7,198 nucleotides of DNA, from the NCBI GenBank assembly GCA_002787455.1, contig PCWU01000024.1, forward strand, positions 1,965-9,162, in the 5' to 3' direction. Both the position numbers and the translations under genes were made by a program. The DNA is from Gallionellaceae bacterium CG11_big_fil_rev_8_21_14_0_20_60_62. Lineage in GTDB: Bacteria; Pseudomonadota; Gammaproteobacteria; Burkholderiales; Gallionellaceae. Positions 1 to 5,707 of the stretch are shown here, piece after piece. Position 1 is the stretch's first letter. Each line of letters begins with the position of its first letter. The notes under the pieces were generated by a model. That model ran no database searches and was not told the DNA's origin. It saw only the letters and a list, made by a program, of their open reading frames with translations.

Positions 1-2
1 GC

Positions 3-143
3 CAGACCGATTACGACATGGACTTGTATCGCGGCTTCAGTATCAACACGCAGACCGTGCTGTCGAACTACATGTCAGCGTCGCGCCAATTCTCCCGCAG
101 CAGTTTCTCGCGCAGCACTGTGCCCGATTCATTCGGTTCTTAA
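3..143 (+). CDS. C-terminal tail of an unrecognised protein (5' end outside window)
   Basis: The frame is open from the window edge and gives 46 residues before a TAA stop at 141-143. The tail has YDMDLYRGF near its start, then a Ser/Arg/Phe-rich stretch (SRQFSRSSFSRS), and ends in PDSFGS. I recognise no domain, and the low-complexity end suggests a flexible C-terminus. It converges on atpG (stop to stop, 85 nt between), so it is not part of the ATPase operon. Because only 46 codons are visible, a chance open frame cannot be excluded. The amino-acid composition looks protein-like rather than random, but no function can be proposed. Confidence 0.45.
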   Translation, partial: QTDYDMDLYRGFSINTQTVLSNYMSASRQFSRSSFSRSTVPDSFGS

Positions 144-228
144 AAATTGGATTTGCGCTTTACTGCATCCGGCCATTCCCCGAGTCTGTTCGCGTTCTAT
201 TTTTCACCGTGTCCACAGCGTTGCTCCT
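144..228. other. Convergent intergenic spacer, no clear terminator
   Basis: This short spacer separates the plus-strand tail from the end of atpG. I looked for a GC-rich hairpin followed by a T run on both strands and found none. There is only a short T run near 200-204 and an A run near 142-146, with no convincing stem beside either. Termination of the operon may be Rho-dependent or lie inside the neighbouring gene. Confidence 0.4.
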
Positions 229-1116
229 CTATTGAGGTAATGCCAGCGCTTCGAAACCGGAAATGACATCAAATAATTCCTCGTCAATACTGCTCTGCCG
301 CAGGCGGTGGAAGTTCCGATTCAAGTCCTCTAGCAGTTCATCGATATTTTTTTCGGCACGCTGCATCGCGGCCAGGCGGCTGGCGTTTTCGCTGGCGAGC
401 GATTCCGCACAGGCTCTAAAAAGGGAAACAAAAAGATATTCCCGAACCAGTGCGCGTAGCGTTTGTGCCCCTTCACCCCGTACTTCAGGCAGATTGCCCG
501 TCGGCCAATGCATTGTGGCCAAATTTCGTCGCCACACATCATCCAGCGGCAGCAGGCGCTGATTCACCGGCATATAGATCGCCCCGGCTTTGGGTTGGTT
601 ATGAAAAAGATGAACCTGCGTGATCTCGCCCTTTTCACGGCGTTTTTCCATTTCAATCAAAATCTCCCCGACCAGCGGCGTAATCGCGCTTATCGAATTC
701 GGCAAGATGAAGCCGCCCACCAGGTCCAGTCCGGTCTCGGTGAGGCGCGCCTGGATGCGTTCACCGATGACCCATACTGTCTTTTTCCCCGGCAGACTTG
801 CCAGCGTCTTGACGACAAACTCCACCATCACTTCATTGAATTGGCCGACCAGTCCCTGGTCTGAACCGAACACGATCGCGCCGACTGTCCCGGTTTTGTG
901 TTGCGCTGATTGTGGCGTAGGCGCTGGTGGTTGATCCTGCCGCAAGCATGCGGCCAAGCCCAGTTGCACTGTCAGATCATAATCGCCGAGGGAGCGCACT
1001 GCATTTTCGTACTGCCCAATGTTTGATGCAGCCATGGCCTTCATCGTGCGCACCACGGATTCGAGGTCGCCGGCGCTGGCGATCTGGTGGCGCAGGCTGG
1101 CAGCCGTTTCGCTCAT
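229..1116 (-). CDS. atpG: N-ATPase gamma subunit (rotor shaft)
   Basis: This is the central-shaft subunit, which turns inside the alpha3beta3 head and couples ring rotation to catalysis. The 295-aa product (E. coli gamma is 287) has the two ends of the gamma family. The N-terminal helix contains LRHQIASAGDLESVVRTMKA (about residues 8-27). The C-terminal helix runs from ESLASENASRLAAMQRAEKN to RQSSIDEELFDVISG. The divergent middle holds the Rossmann-like region with VFGSDQGLVGQFNE near residues 82-95. The start ATG at 1116 shares ATGA with the atpA stop (4-nt overlap), and an AAGG lies about 8 nt upstream, so translation is probably coupled to atpA. It is the last gene of the operon, as expected for the DCQRBEFAG order. 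The stop is TAG. No damage is seen. Confidence 0.95.
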   Translation of the reverse strand: MSETAASLRHQIASAGDLESVVRTMKAMAASNIGQYENAVRSLGDYDLTVQLGLAACLRQDQPPAPTPQSAQHKTGTVGAIVFGSDQGLVGQFNEVMVEFVVKTLASLPGKKTVWVIGERIQARLTETGLDLVGGFILPNSISAITPLVGEILIEMEKRREKGEITQVHLFHNQPKAGAIYMPVNQRLLPLDDVWRRNLATMHWPTGNLPEVRGEGAQTLRALVREYLFVSLFRACAESLASENASRLAAMQRAEKNIDELLEDLNRNFHRLRQSSIDEELFDVISGFEALALPQ

Positions 1117-2678
1117 GATGCTGCCTTCATCCTGACTGAAAGCATTGGCTCGGGTTGAAAAGACACGAGTGCCTGGCGCGCAATCTCAATGATCGCTTCC
1201 CGGTCTTCATCACTCAATTTGTCTGCAGCATCGAAACGTGCTCGTACTTCGTCCGAAATTTCCGCAGCTGCCGTGCGCACCGCAAGTTCGGCATCGCCCA
1301 TCCGATCCAGCGGCACGCTGTCAAAAAATCCGGCGGTCAAAGCCAACAGCACGGCAATTTGCCCGGCGACCGGTGCCGGGGAGAATTCAGGCTGTTTAAG
1401 GCAGGCACGGATGCGCCGTCCGTGTTCGATGATCTTGCGCGTGTTGTCATCCAGCCGGGCGCCAAACCGGGCAAAGGTTTCCAGTTCCTCGAACTGGGCG
1501 TAGGCAAGCTTGAGGTCTCCCGCTACCGCCCGGTAGGCCGCACGCTGTGCCTTGCCACCCACGCGCGAAACGGACTTGCCGACATCGACTGCGGGCAGCA
1601 CACCCAATTCAAACAGGAAGGGCGACAGACAGATTTGTCCATCCGTGATGGAAATCAGGTTGGTCGGAATGTAGGCGGAAATATCCTGTGCTTCAGTCTC
1701 GATAATTGGAAGTGCGGTCAGCGACCCGCCGCCGAGCTCATCGCACAAGTGGGTGGCGCGCTCCAGCAGCCGCGAATGGATGTAAAAAATATCGCCGGGA
1801 AAAGCTTCCCGTCCCGGTGGACGGCGCAACAGCAACGACAGCTCGCGATAAGCGCGCGCATGGTGGGTAAGGTCGTCGTACACGATCAGCACGTCGCGGC
1901 CTTGCTCCATGAAGTATTCAGCGATGCTGGTTGCGGCATAGGGCGCGATGTAGGCCAGGCCGGGCGGATCGTTGCCTTCGGTTACCACCACCACGGTGTA
2001 TTCCAGCGCGCCATTTTCGCGCAGGGCGGCGATCACCTTGGCCACGCCGGATGCGCGTTGACCGATCGCGCAATACACACACAACACATCTTTGTCGCGC
2101 TGATTGAGTATGGTGTCGATTGCTATCGCTGTCTTGCCGGTCTGCCGATCACCGAGAATCAACTCGCGCTGGCCGCGGCCGACCGGGATGAGTGCGTCAA
2201 TGACTTTGATTCCGGTCTGCAGTGGCACGGTGACGGGCGCGCGATCCATGATGGCAGCCGAGGGACGTTCGATAGGCAGACGTTTATTGGCAGCCAGAGG
2301 GCCATTCCCGTCCAGCGGATGCCCCATGGGGTTGACGATGCGCCCAATCAATCCGGTGCCCACCGGCACATCCACCACATGCCCTCTGCGTTCGACTTCA
2401 TCACCCGCCTGCAGCTGGGCATAGTCACCAAGCAACACGGCCCCGATCTCGTTTTCATCGACGTTGAAAGCGATGCCATAGATATCGCCGGGAAATTTGA
2501 GTATCTCTTCAAAACTGACGCCGGGCAGGCCAGACACCATAGCGATGCCCGTCGCGATACTGGTAATTGTGCCGACTTCCCGCAGCATTAGTTGCGGCGT
2601 ATAGGCTGCACGCGCCTCGCTCACCCCGGCAAAGGCACTGTCGAAAACATTCTGCAAATTGTCAGCTGCCTCAATCAT
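1113..2678 (-). CDS. atpA: N-ATPase alpha subunit
   Basis: This is the non-catalytic nucleotide-binding subunit of the alpha3beta3 head. The product is 521 aa (E. coli alpha is 513). The P-loop GDRQTGKT is at about 176-183. The Walker B strand DVLIVYDDL is at 262-270, followed by the conserved THHARAYRELSLLLRRPPGREAFPGD segment. The arginine finger that reaches the beta active site is R372 in SVSRVGGKAQ. N-ATPase-style differences from ordinary alpha are visible: TEGNDPPGLAYIAPYAAT (about 233-250) where F-type alpha has a TASDPAPLQY-like segment. The N-terminus does not resemble the usual delta-binding peptide, which fits the missing delta gene. The start shares ATGA with the atpF stop. No good Shine-Dalgarno is seen, so translation is probably coupled. 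No truncation or frameshift. Confidence 0.96.
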   Translation of the reverse strand: MIEAADNLQNVFDSAFAGVSEARAAYTPQLMLREVGTITSIATGIAMVSGLPGVSFEEILKFPGDIYGIAFNVDENEIGAVLLGDYAQLQAGDEVERRGHVVDVPVGTGLIGRIVNPMGHPLDGNGPLAANKRLPIERPSAAIMDRAPVTVPLQTGIKVIDALIPVGRGQRELILGDRQTGKTAIAIDTILNQRDKDVLCVYCAIGQRASGVAKVIAALRENGALEYTVVVVTEGNDPPGLAYIAPYAATSIAEYFMEQGRDVLIVYDDLTHHARAYRELSLLLRRPPGREAFPGDIFYIHSRLLERATHLCDELGGGSLTALPIIETEAQDISAYIPTNLISITDGQICLSPFLFELGVLPAVDVGKSVSRVGGKAQRAAYRAVAGDLKLAYAQFEELETFARFGARLDDNTRKIIEHGRRIRACLKQPEFSPAPVAGQIAVLLALTAGFFDSVPLDRMGDAELAVRTAAAEISDEVRARFDAADKLSDEDREAIIEIARQALVSFQPEPMLSVRMKAAS

Positions 2679-3478
2679 GGGGTATTGGCGGCTTCAGCTT
2701 GACTTTTAACTTTAACTATGACTTTCTCTTTTAATAATTCATTGATGCCTTTTTCCAGAGCCGCCAGGTAATCCGCAATGCTCCACGCCACCTTTTGTCC
2801 ACCTGCGCTGAGCTCGATTCCGCCGATCAAATCCGGTGCGGTCTCAAAACGCACGTTGATACCTGCCGGAAACATTTCGTTGAGCGTCTTTTGGATCGCG
2901 GTGCGTTGCCCTTCAGCCAACTCAAACGCGCTGCGTATGAGTGCCGGTTCGGCGGCTGTCTGCAGGGCAGCCCCCAGGCTGGCTTTTGTCTGAACCTCGA
3001 TCTCGCTTAAACGTTGCGTGAAAATCCTGACCATGTTTTCTTCCAGATTCGCGTCAGCCAGATCGGCCAGCGTTTTGCGCGCAATGGCGAAAACTTCTTG
3101 CTGGGTGCGGCGGCGGATGGCCTGGTTCAAACTATGGGCTTCGTTGCGCAGTGTCTCCTGGCGTTTTGCACTCAATTGGTCGGCGGCCTGTCGTGCCTCG
3201 TCGAGGAGACGCCGACGCTCGGCTTTCACTTCCTCCGTGGCCTTGTCCAGGAGCGCAGCGCGCTGCCGGTCAAGCTCCTCATTTTTATGCTGGAATTCTT
3301 CGCGCTCCTTTTTGGCTTCTTCTTTTTTTGCATCAGCATCCGCCAGTTCTTTGGCGATGCGCTGCTCACGCGCATCAATCGCGCCGAGAATGGGCTTGTA
3401 CAGAAAACGCTTCAACAACCACACCAGAATGAGGAAGTTGACGACTTGCGCGATGACGGTGAACCAGTCGATCAGCAT
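2675..3478 (-). CDS. atpF: N-ATPase subunit b with delta-like C-terminus (peripheral stalk)
   Basis: This subunit holds the head still against rotor torque. The 267-aa product is much longer than a normal b (about 156). It has one N-terminal membrane helix (about 5-25), then a b-type boundary KRFLYKPILGAIDAREQRI. A highly charged, Lys/Glu/Arg/Gln-rich helix with coiled-coil character follows (about 35-135). The last third (about 145-250) resembles the C-terminal domain of F-type delta/OSCP: LIGGIEL at 217-223, followed by GGQKVAWSIADYLAALEKGI, parallels the delta pattern of LIGG, a gd turn and an SvrgrL helix. With no atpH in the operon, this b probably does the delta job as well. The ATG at 3478 has GAGG 7 nt upstream (3486-3489). 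Unlike most junctions here it does not overlap the preceding gene but follows a 204-nt gap. It overlaps atpA by 4 nt. Confidence 0.94.
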   Translation of the reverse strand: MLIDWFTVIAQVVNFLILVWLLKRFLYKPILGAIDAREQRIAKELADADAKKEEAKKEREEFQHKNEELDRQRAALLDKATEEVKAERRRLLDEARQAADQLSAKRQETLRNEAHSLNQAIRRRTQQEVFAIARKTLADLADANLEENMVRIFTQRLSEIEVQTKASLGAALQTAAEPALIRSAFELAEGQRTAIQKTLNEMFPAGINVRFETAPDLIGGIELSAGGQKVAWSIADYLAALEKGINELLKEKVIVKVKSQAEAANTP

Positions 3479-3485
3479 AGGGTTA

Positions 3486-3489
3486 CCTC
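3486..3489 (-). promoter_or_regulatory. Ribosome binding site of atpF
   Basis: GAGG, read on the minus strand, lies 7 nt before the ATG at 3478. It matters because atpF is separated from atpE by 204 nt, so it cannot rely on translational coupling and needs its own initiation site. Confidence 0.7.
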
Positions 3490-3563
3490 AAAAAAATTCA
3501 AAGCTCTGAAGGAACTACTAGTCATTTCACTAAGCCAGCAAGCCTGCAAGTGGCTGGTTATAA

Positions 3564-3649
3564 GCAAGGCAAGGCGCGAACAAAAAACTGCGGCGCGGCA
3601 TATGCCCGATATGTAAGGAGCAATTTTTTTGCGCACAATGCCGTATTGC
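3564..3649. repeat. Long imperfect palindrome, candidate dispersed intergenic repeat
   Basis: Three nested pairs share one centre near 3606. Innermost is CATAT (3599-3603) with ATATG (3609-3613). Next is CAAAAAACTGC (3581-3591) with GCAATTTTTTTG (3620-3631), pairing with one bulge and one G-T. Outermost is GCAAGGC (from 3564) against GCCGTATTGC (3640-3649), pairing imperfectly. A perfect 10-bp palindrome, GGCATATGCC, also lies at 3597-3606. An RNA from either strand could fold into a long, bulged hairpin. The architecture resembles small palindromic repeats scattered between genes in many proteobacteria, but only one copy is in this window, so repeat status is inferred. It is not a good intrinsic terminator, because the T runs lie inside the arms. 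Confidence 0.55.
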
Positions 3650-3682
3650 GACGAAGTTTGGATTCTTGGCGGTGACCATGGT

Positions 3683-3964
3683 TTACTTTCCGGCAGCCTG
3701 GGCGATGACCTGATTCCAGAACGGGTTGGCGAACAGTAAAATCATCGAGACCACAAAGCAGTAAATTGCCACGGACTCGATCATTGCCAAGCCGACGAAC
3801 AAGGTGCGCGTGATGGTCGTCGAGGCATCAGGCTGTTGCGCCAGCGAAGTCAACGCGGCGGCGACTGCGCGCCCCTCGCCGAATGAAGGGCCGATACTGC
3901 CGATGGCAATCGTCAGACCGGCGGTGGCAATCGATACGACTGCGATAATCGTTACGCTGTCCAT
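3683..3964 (-). CDS. atpE: N-ATPase subunit c (rotor ring, ion-binding)
   Basis: This is the hairpin subunit whose oligomer forms the rotating ion-carrying ring. The 93-aa product has two membrane helices (about 4-40 and 52-82) joined by the polar loop LAQQPDAS (41-48). The ion-carrying acid is E63 in MIESVAIY. A second acid, E30 in GPSFGEGRA, sits where Ilyobacter c has Gln32. Two glutamates per hairpin is the N-ATPase pattern. S64 and Y68 match Na+ ligands S66 and Y70 of Ilyobacter, but V65 replaces Thr67. The C-terminus ANPFWNQVIAQAAGK is typical up to ANPFW. The gene has its own ribosome binding site and is the only one free of overlap at both ends, as expected for a product needed in many copies per complex. 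The family's Burkholderia pseudomallei ring is reported as c17 and proton-specific. Ring size here cannot be read from sequence. Confidence 0.96.
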   Translation of the reverse strand: MDSVTIIAVVSIATAGLTIAIGSIGPSFGEGRAVAAALTSLAQQPDASTTITRTLFVGLAMIESVAIYCFVVSMILLFANPFWNQVIAQAAGK

Positions 3965-3970
3965 GTTATT

Positions 3971-3976
3971 TCCTCT
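3971..3976 (-). promoter_or_regulatory. Ribosome binding site of atpE
   Basis: AGAGGA on the minus strand lies 6 nt before the ATG at 3964, inside the 24-nt atpB-atpE spacer. It is close to ideal in match and spacing, which suits the multi-copy c subunit. Confidence 0.75.
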
Positions 3977-3988
3977 CGTTGTTGAAGT

Positions 3989-4696
3989 TCACGCTTCATG
4001 TGTTGCACCGGATTCAAGCCTGGGTTTGGGCTTGCGCGTCCGGGTGGCGGCTGCAATATAAACCGTGGCCAAAATGCTGAAGATGTAAGCCTGCACCATG
4101 CCCGTCAACAGACCAAGCACGCTCATGGCGATCGGCAGTAGGTAAGGGGTGATGGTCAGCAAAATGGCGAGAATCATGGTGCCGCTCATCATGTTGCCGA
4201 ACAAGCGCGCGGCCAGTGCCAGGGTGCGCGAGAATTCACTGATGATATTGAACGGCAACATGATGAAGGTCGGTTTCAGATAGCCCCTGAAGTAATCGCC
4301 CAGTCCGCTGGCCTCGATGCCGAACAGCGGCACGGCCACAAACACACAGATCGCCAGCGCCGCCGTGGTTGAGAGCGAACCGGTTGGCGGCTCATAGCCG
4401 GGAACGATGGTGAACAGGCTGGCGGTCGCCACAAACAGGAACAGGGTGCCGAGAAAACCGAGATATTTCCGCGGTTGATTCAGGCCAACTTCTTCGATTT
4501 GTTTCTCGATGCCGCTGACGATGATTTCCAGCAGATTTTGCCAGCGGGTACGTTTCAACTCCATGGAGAATTTGCGTGTAACGAGTTTGGAGCCGATCAC
4601 CAGCAAGCACATCAATCCCCACGTATAAAGGATCGTGGCGTTGAGTTTGAACAAACCGTATTGCCAGAAAATAATCGCGTCGGGACTAAGGTGCAT
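3989..4696 (-). CDS. atpB: N-ATPase subunit a (stator ion channel)
   Basis: Subunit a provides the two half-channels that carry ions to and from the c ring. The 235-aa product has five or six membrane segments (roughly 18-38, 80-98, 111-128, 142-160, 172-192 and 194-217). The essential stator arginine is R164 in ALAARLFGNMMSG, equivalent to E. coli R210. Q202 in MVQAYIFSILATVYI matches the conserved glutamine of the last helix. LPFNIISEFSR (147-157) is the conserved lead-in to the arginine helix. The N-terminus is shorter than in E. coli a (271 aa), as is usual for this subfamily. The ATG at 4696 overlaps atpR by 11 nt and has a perfect AGGAGG 6 nt upstream. The tail is Arg/Lys-rich and soluble. 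No missing key residue. Confidence 0.96.
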   Translation of the reverse strand: MHLSPDAIIFWQYGLFKLNATILYTWGLMCLLVIGSKLVTRKFSMELKRTRWQNLLEIIVSGIEKQIEEVGLNQPRKYLGFLGTLFLFVATASLFTIVPGYEPPTGSLSTTAALAICVFVAVPLFGIEASGLGDYFRGYLKPTFIMLPFNIISEFSRTLALAARLFGNMMSGTMILAILLTITPYLLPIAMSVLGLLTGMVQAYIFSILATVYIAAATRTRKPKPRLESGATHEA

Positions 4697-4997
4697 GATC
4701 CGCCTCCTGCGCCAATGGGCCGGGTGGTTCAGCTTCGCGGGTGAGCCGCGTCACGATCAAACGCGCAAGGACAAATCCGAGCAGGGCGGCTAACAATCTT
4801 TGCCAACTGTCGCCCATCACAAAATAGAATCCGAGCATGACAACACTGGTTCGCAGCAGCATGCTGCCGAAGAACCAGAGCGCCACCCGTTCAGACTTGA
4901 CACCTCTGCGCACGGTCCACCACAGGCCGACGAAGAAAAAAGTGCCGAGCAAAATACCCGCTATCAAGGCAGAGGCAAGGCTCAATGGTTCAGCCAT
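4686..4997 (-). CDS. atpR: N-ATPase accessory membrane protein AtpR
   Basis: AtpR is a small membrane protein found only with N-type ATPases. Its role is not settled, but it has been proposed to act with the c subunit or in assembly. The chosen start at 4997 gives 103 aa with three predicted helices (about 6-28, 38-61 and 65-84). Arginines lie within or at the edges of the hydrophobic segments: R49 in SMLLRTSVVMLGFYF and R79 in GFVLARLIV. These could pair with the extra c-subunit glutamate. The frame extends upstream to 5150, but those 51 residues overlap atpQ and lack membrane-protein character. A GAGGGGG element ends 6 nt before 4997, which decides the start. It overlaps atpQ by 8 nt and atpB by 11 nt. 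Identification rests on position, size and topology. Confidence 0.88.
   Translation of the reverse strand: MAEPLSLASALIAGILLGTFFFVGLWWTVRRGVKSERVALWFFGSMLLRTSVVMLGFYFVMGDSWQRLLAALLGFVLARLIVTRLTREAEPPGPLAQEADHAP
4703..4708 (-). promoter_or_regulatory. Ribosome binding site of atpB
   Basis: A full AGGAGG on the minus strand, 6 nt before the ATG at 4696, is the strongest Shine-Dalgarno in the window. It lies inside the 3' end of atpR and fixes the atpB start. Confidence 0.8.
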
Positions 4998-5325
4998 GAT
5001 TATCCCCCTCACCGTGGATTTCCCGGTTTTCCTTGGCCACCCAATGCCACGCATTGAAACAGCCGAGGCAAAGGCCGATGACCAGCAGTGCGAGCGTCCA
5101 CGAATGGCTGCCAGGATAATTTTTGTCGATCCAGATGCCAAGTGCGGCACCGAGCAGGGTAGGTACCGCTACCGACCAACCCACCAGCCCCATCATGCCC
5201 AATCCGGACCAGACGGTTTGCGTGGCATGACGTTGTGCCTTGAGCTTGAGCGCGGCCATTTCTCTGACCTGTTGGCCAAACCTGGATTCATCAGGCTCGA
5301 CGTTGTTTTCCGGTTTTTCACTCAT
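4990..5325 (-). CDS. atpQ: N-ATPase accessory protein AtpQ (AtpI/AtpZ-like)
   Basis: This 111-aa protein resembles the AtpI/AtpZ family, linked to c-ring assembly and divalent cation transport in other ATP synthase operons. The N-terminus (1-35) is polar and charged. Two membrane helices follow, at about 40-65 (GLGMMGLVGWSVAVPTLLGA) and 75-97 (SWTLALLVIGLCLGCFNAW). The link between them, GIWIDKNYPGSHSW, matches the family pattern of a Gly-rich helix end, an Asp, and a short turn before helix two. A His/Gly/Asp tail ends the protein. GGAGT at 5332-5336 lies 6 nt before the ATG at 5325. The gene overlaps atpC by 8 nt and atpR by 8 nt. By analogy it may help assemble the c ring; nothing in the sequence proves this. 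Confidence 0.88.
   Translation of the reverse strand: MSEKPENNVEPDESRFGQQVREMAALKLKAQRHATQTVWSGLGMMGLVGWSVAVPTLLGAALGIWIDKNYPGSHSWTLALLVIGLCLGCFNAWHWVAKENREIHGEGDNHG
5004..5010 (-). promoter_or_regulatory. Ribosome binding site deciding the atpR start
   Basis: GAGGGGG on the minus strand, 6 nt before the ATG at 4997. It supports the 103-aa form of AtpR over the longer open frame beginning at 5150. Confidence 0.7.
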
Positions 5326-5707
5326 GCTGAAACTCCGCGAAACGACGGATGAATCCGCTCTCTAATTTTGCCAGCACCGAACGCACTTTTTTCTCCTGCT
5401 CGTCCAGATTCAGAAACTCCCGAGCTATGGCCTCGTGCAGTTGGTTCAAGTCCGTTCCGCCAATCGCATTACGCACCGAGACCTGAACCTCCATCCCGCT
5501 TTTGACCAACACGCCCTCATCGACGGCCATATAGTTCTCACTCTCCGCCTCGGTCTCGAACACCAAAATCCCCGGTACCAGTGCCGCCACGCAATCAAGC
5601 CGGTGCGGCAAGAGCCCGAACGACCCTTCGCTCGTCCACGCGACGATACGCGACACACCGGTTTTCTCGGCAAAGACCTTGAAGGGCAGCAGGATCTTAA
5701 GATTCAT
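5318..5707 (-). CDS. atpC: N-ATPase epsilon subunit
   Basis: Epsilon sits at the foot of the shaft, linking gamma to the c ring, and can inhibit ATP hydrolysis in F-type enzymes. The 129-aa form starts MNLKILLPFKVFAEK and has an N-terminal beta-sandwich (about 1-85), including GSFGLLPHRLDCVAALVPGIL and VDEGVLVKSGMEVQVSVRNAI. A helical C-terminal part follows (about 88-129, QLHEAIAREFLNLDEQEKK onward). The start is ambiguous. Family proteins normally begin at MNLK-type sequence, giving 5707 and an 11-nt overlap with the atpD stop. However, a GAGG at 5729-5732 sits 6 nt before another in-frame ATG at 5722, which would add MQSAR. The frame is open to 5755. The place directly after atpD, at the operon front, is characteristic of N-ATPases. 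Confidence 0.92.
   Translation of the reverse strand: MNLKILLPFKVFAEKTGVSRIVAWTSEGSFGLLPHRLDCVAALVPGILVFETEAESENYMAVDEGVLVKSGMEVQVSVRNAIGGTDLNQLHEAIAREFLNLDEQEKKVRSVLAKLESGFIRRFAEFQHE

Larger units (their letters stand above)
3479..3682. other. Non-coding gap between atpE and atpF
   Basis: This is the only sizeable gene-free stretch in a tightly packed operon. It holds the atpF ribosome binding site at its left end, a weak inverted repeat (CCAGC 3535-3539 with GCTGG 3553-3557) and the long imperfect palindrome described separately. I see no credible open reading frame with a start signal, no tRNA and no transposase fragment. It probably lies inside the atp transcript, since the same-strand genes on both sides belong to one complex. 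Confidence 0.6.

Noticed and set aside
1155..2591. A 478-codon plus-strand open frame opposite atpA
   Set aside because: It lies wholly antisense to atpA, whose motifs are intact. Its translation is rich in His, Arg, Gln and Cys with no recognisable domain, which is typical of a shadow frame in GC-rich coding DNA.
3533..3557. Inverted repeat AGCCAGC / GCTGG as a second hairpin or attachment site
   Set aside because: The stem is only about 5 bp with a 13-nt loop. It could arise by chance, and no integrase or flanking direct repeat is present.
3014..3616. A 200-codon plus-strand frame running through atpF into the atpE-atpF gap
   Set aside because: Most of it is the reverse of the atpF coiled-coil region, and the rest crosses the palindrome. 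No domain is recognisable.
3581..3631. Palindrome as a Rho-independent terminator splitting the operon
   Set aside because: The T runs lie inside the hairpin arms rather than after a GC-rich stem, and atpF-atpA-atpG downstream belong to the same complex. Partial attenuation remains possible.
4998..5150. N-terminal extension of AtpR (frame open to 5150)
   Set aside because: The 51 extra residues overlap atpQ, look unlike the membrane protein that follows, and the good ribosome binding site is placed for 4997.
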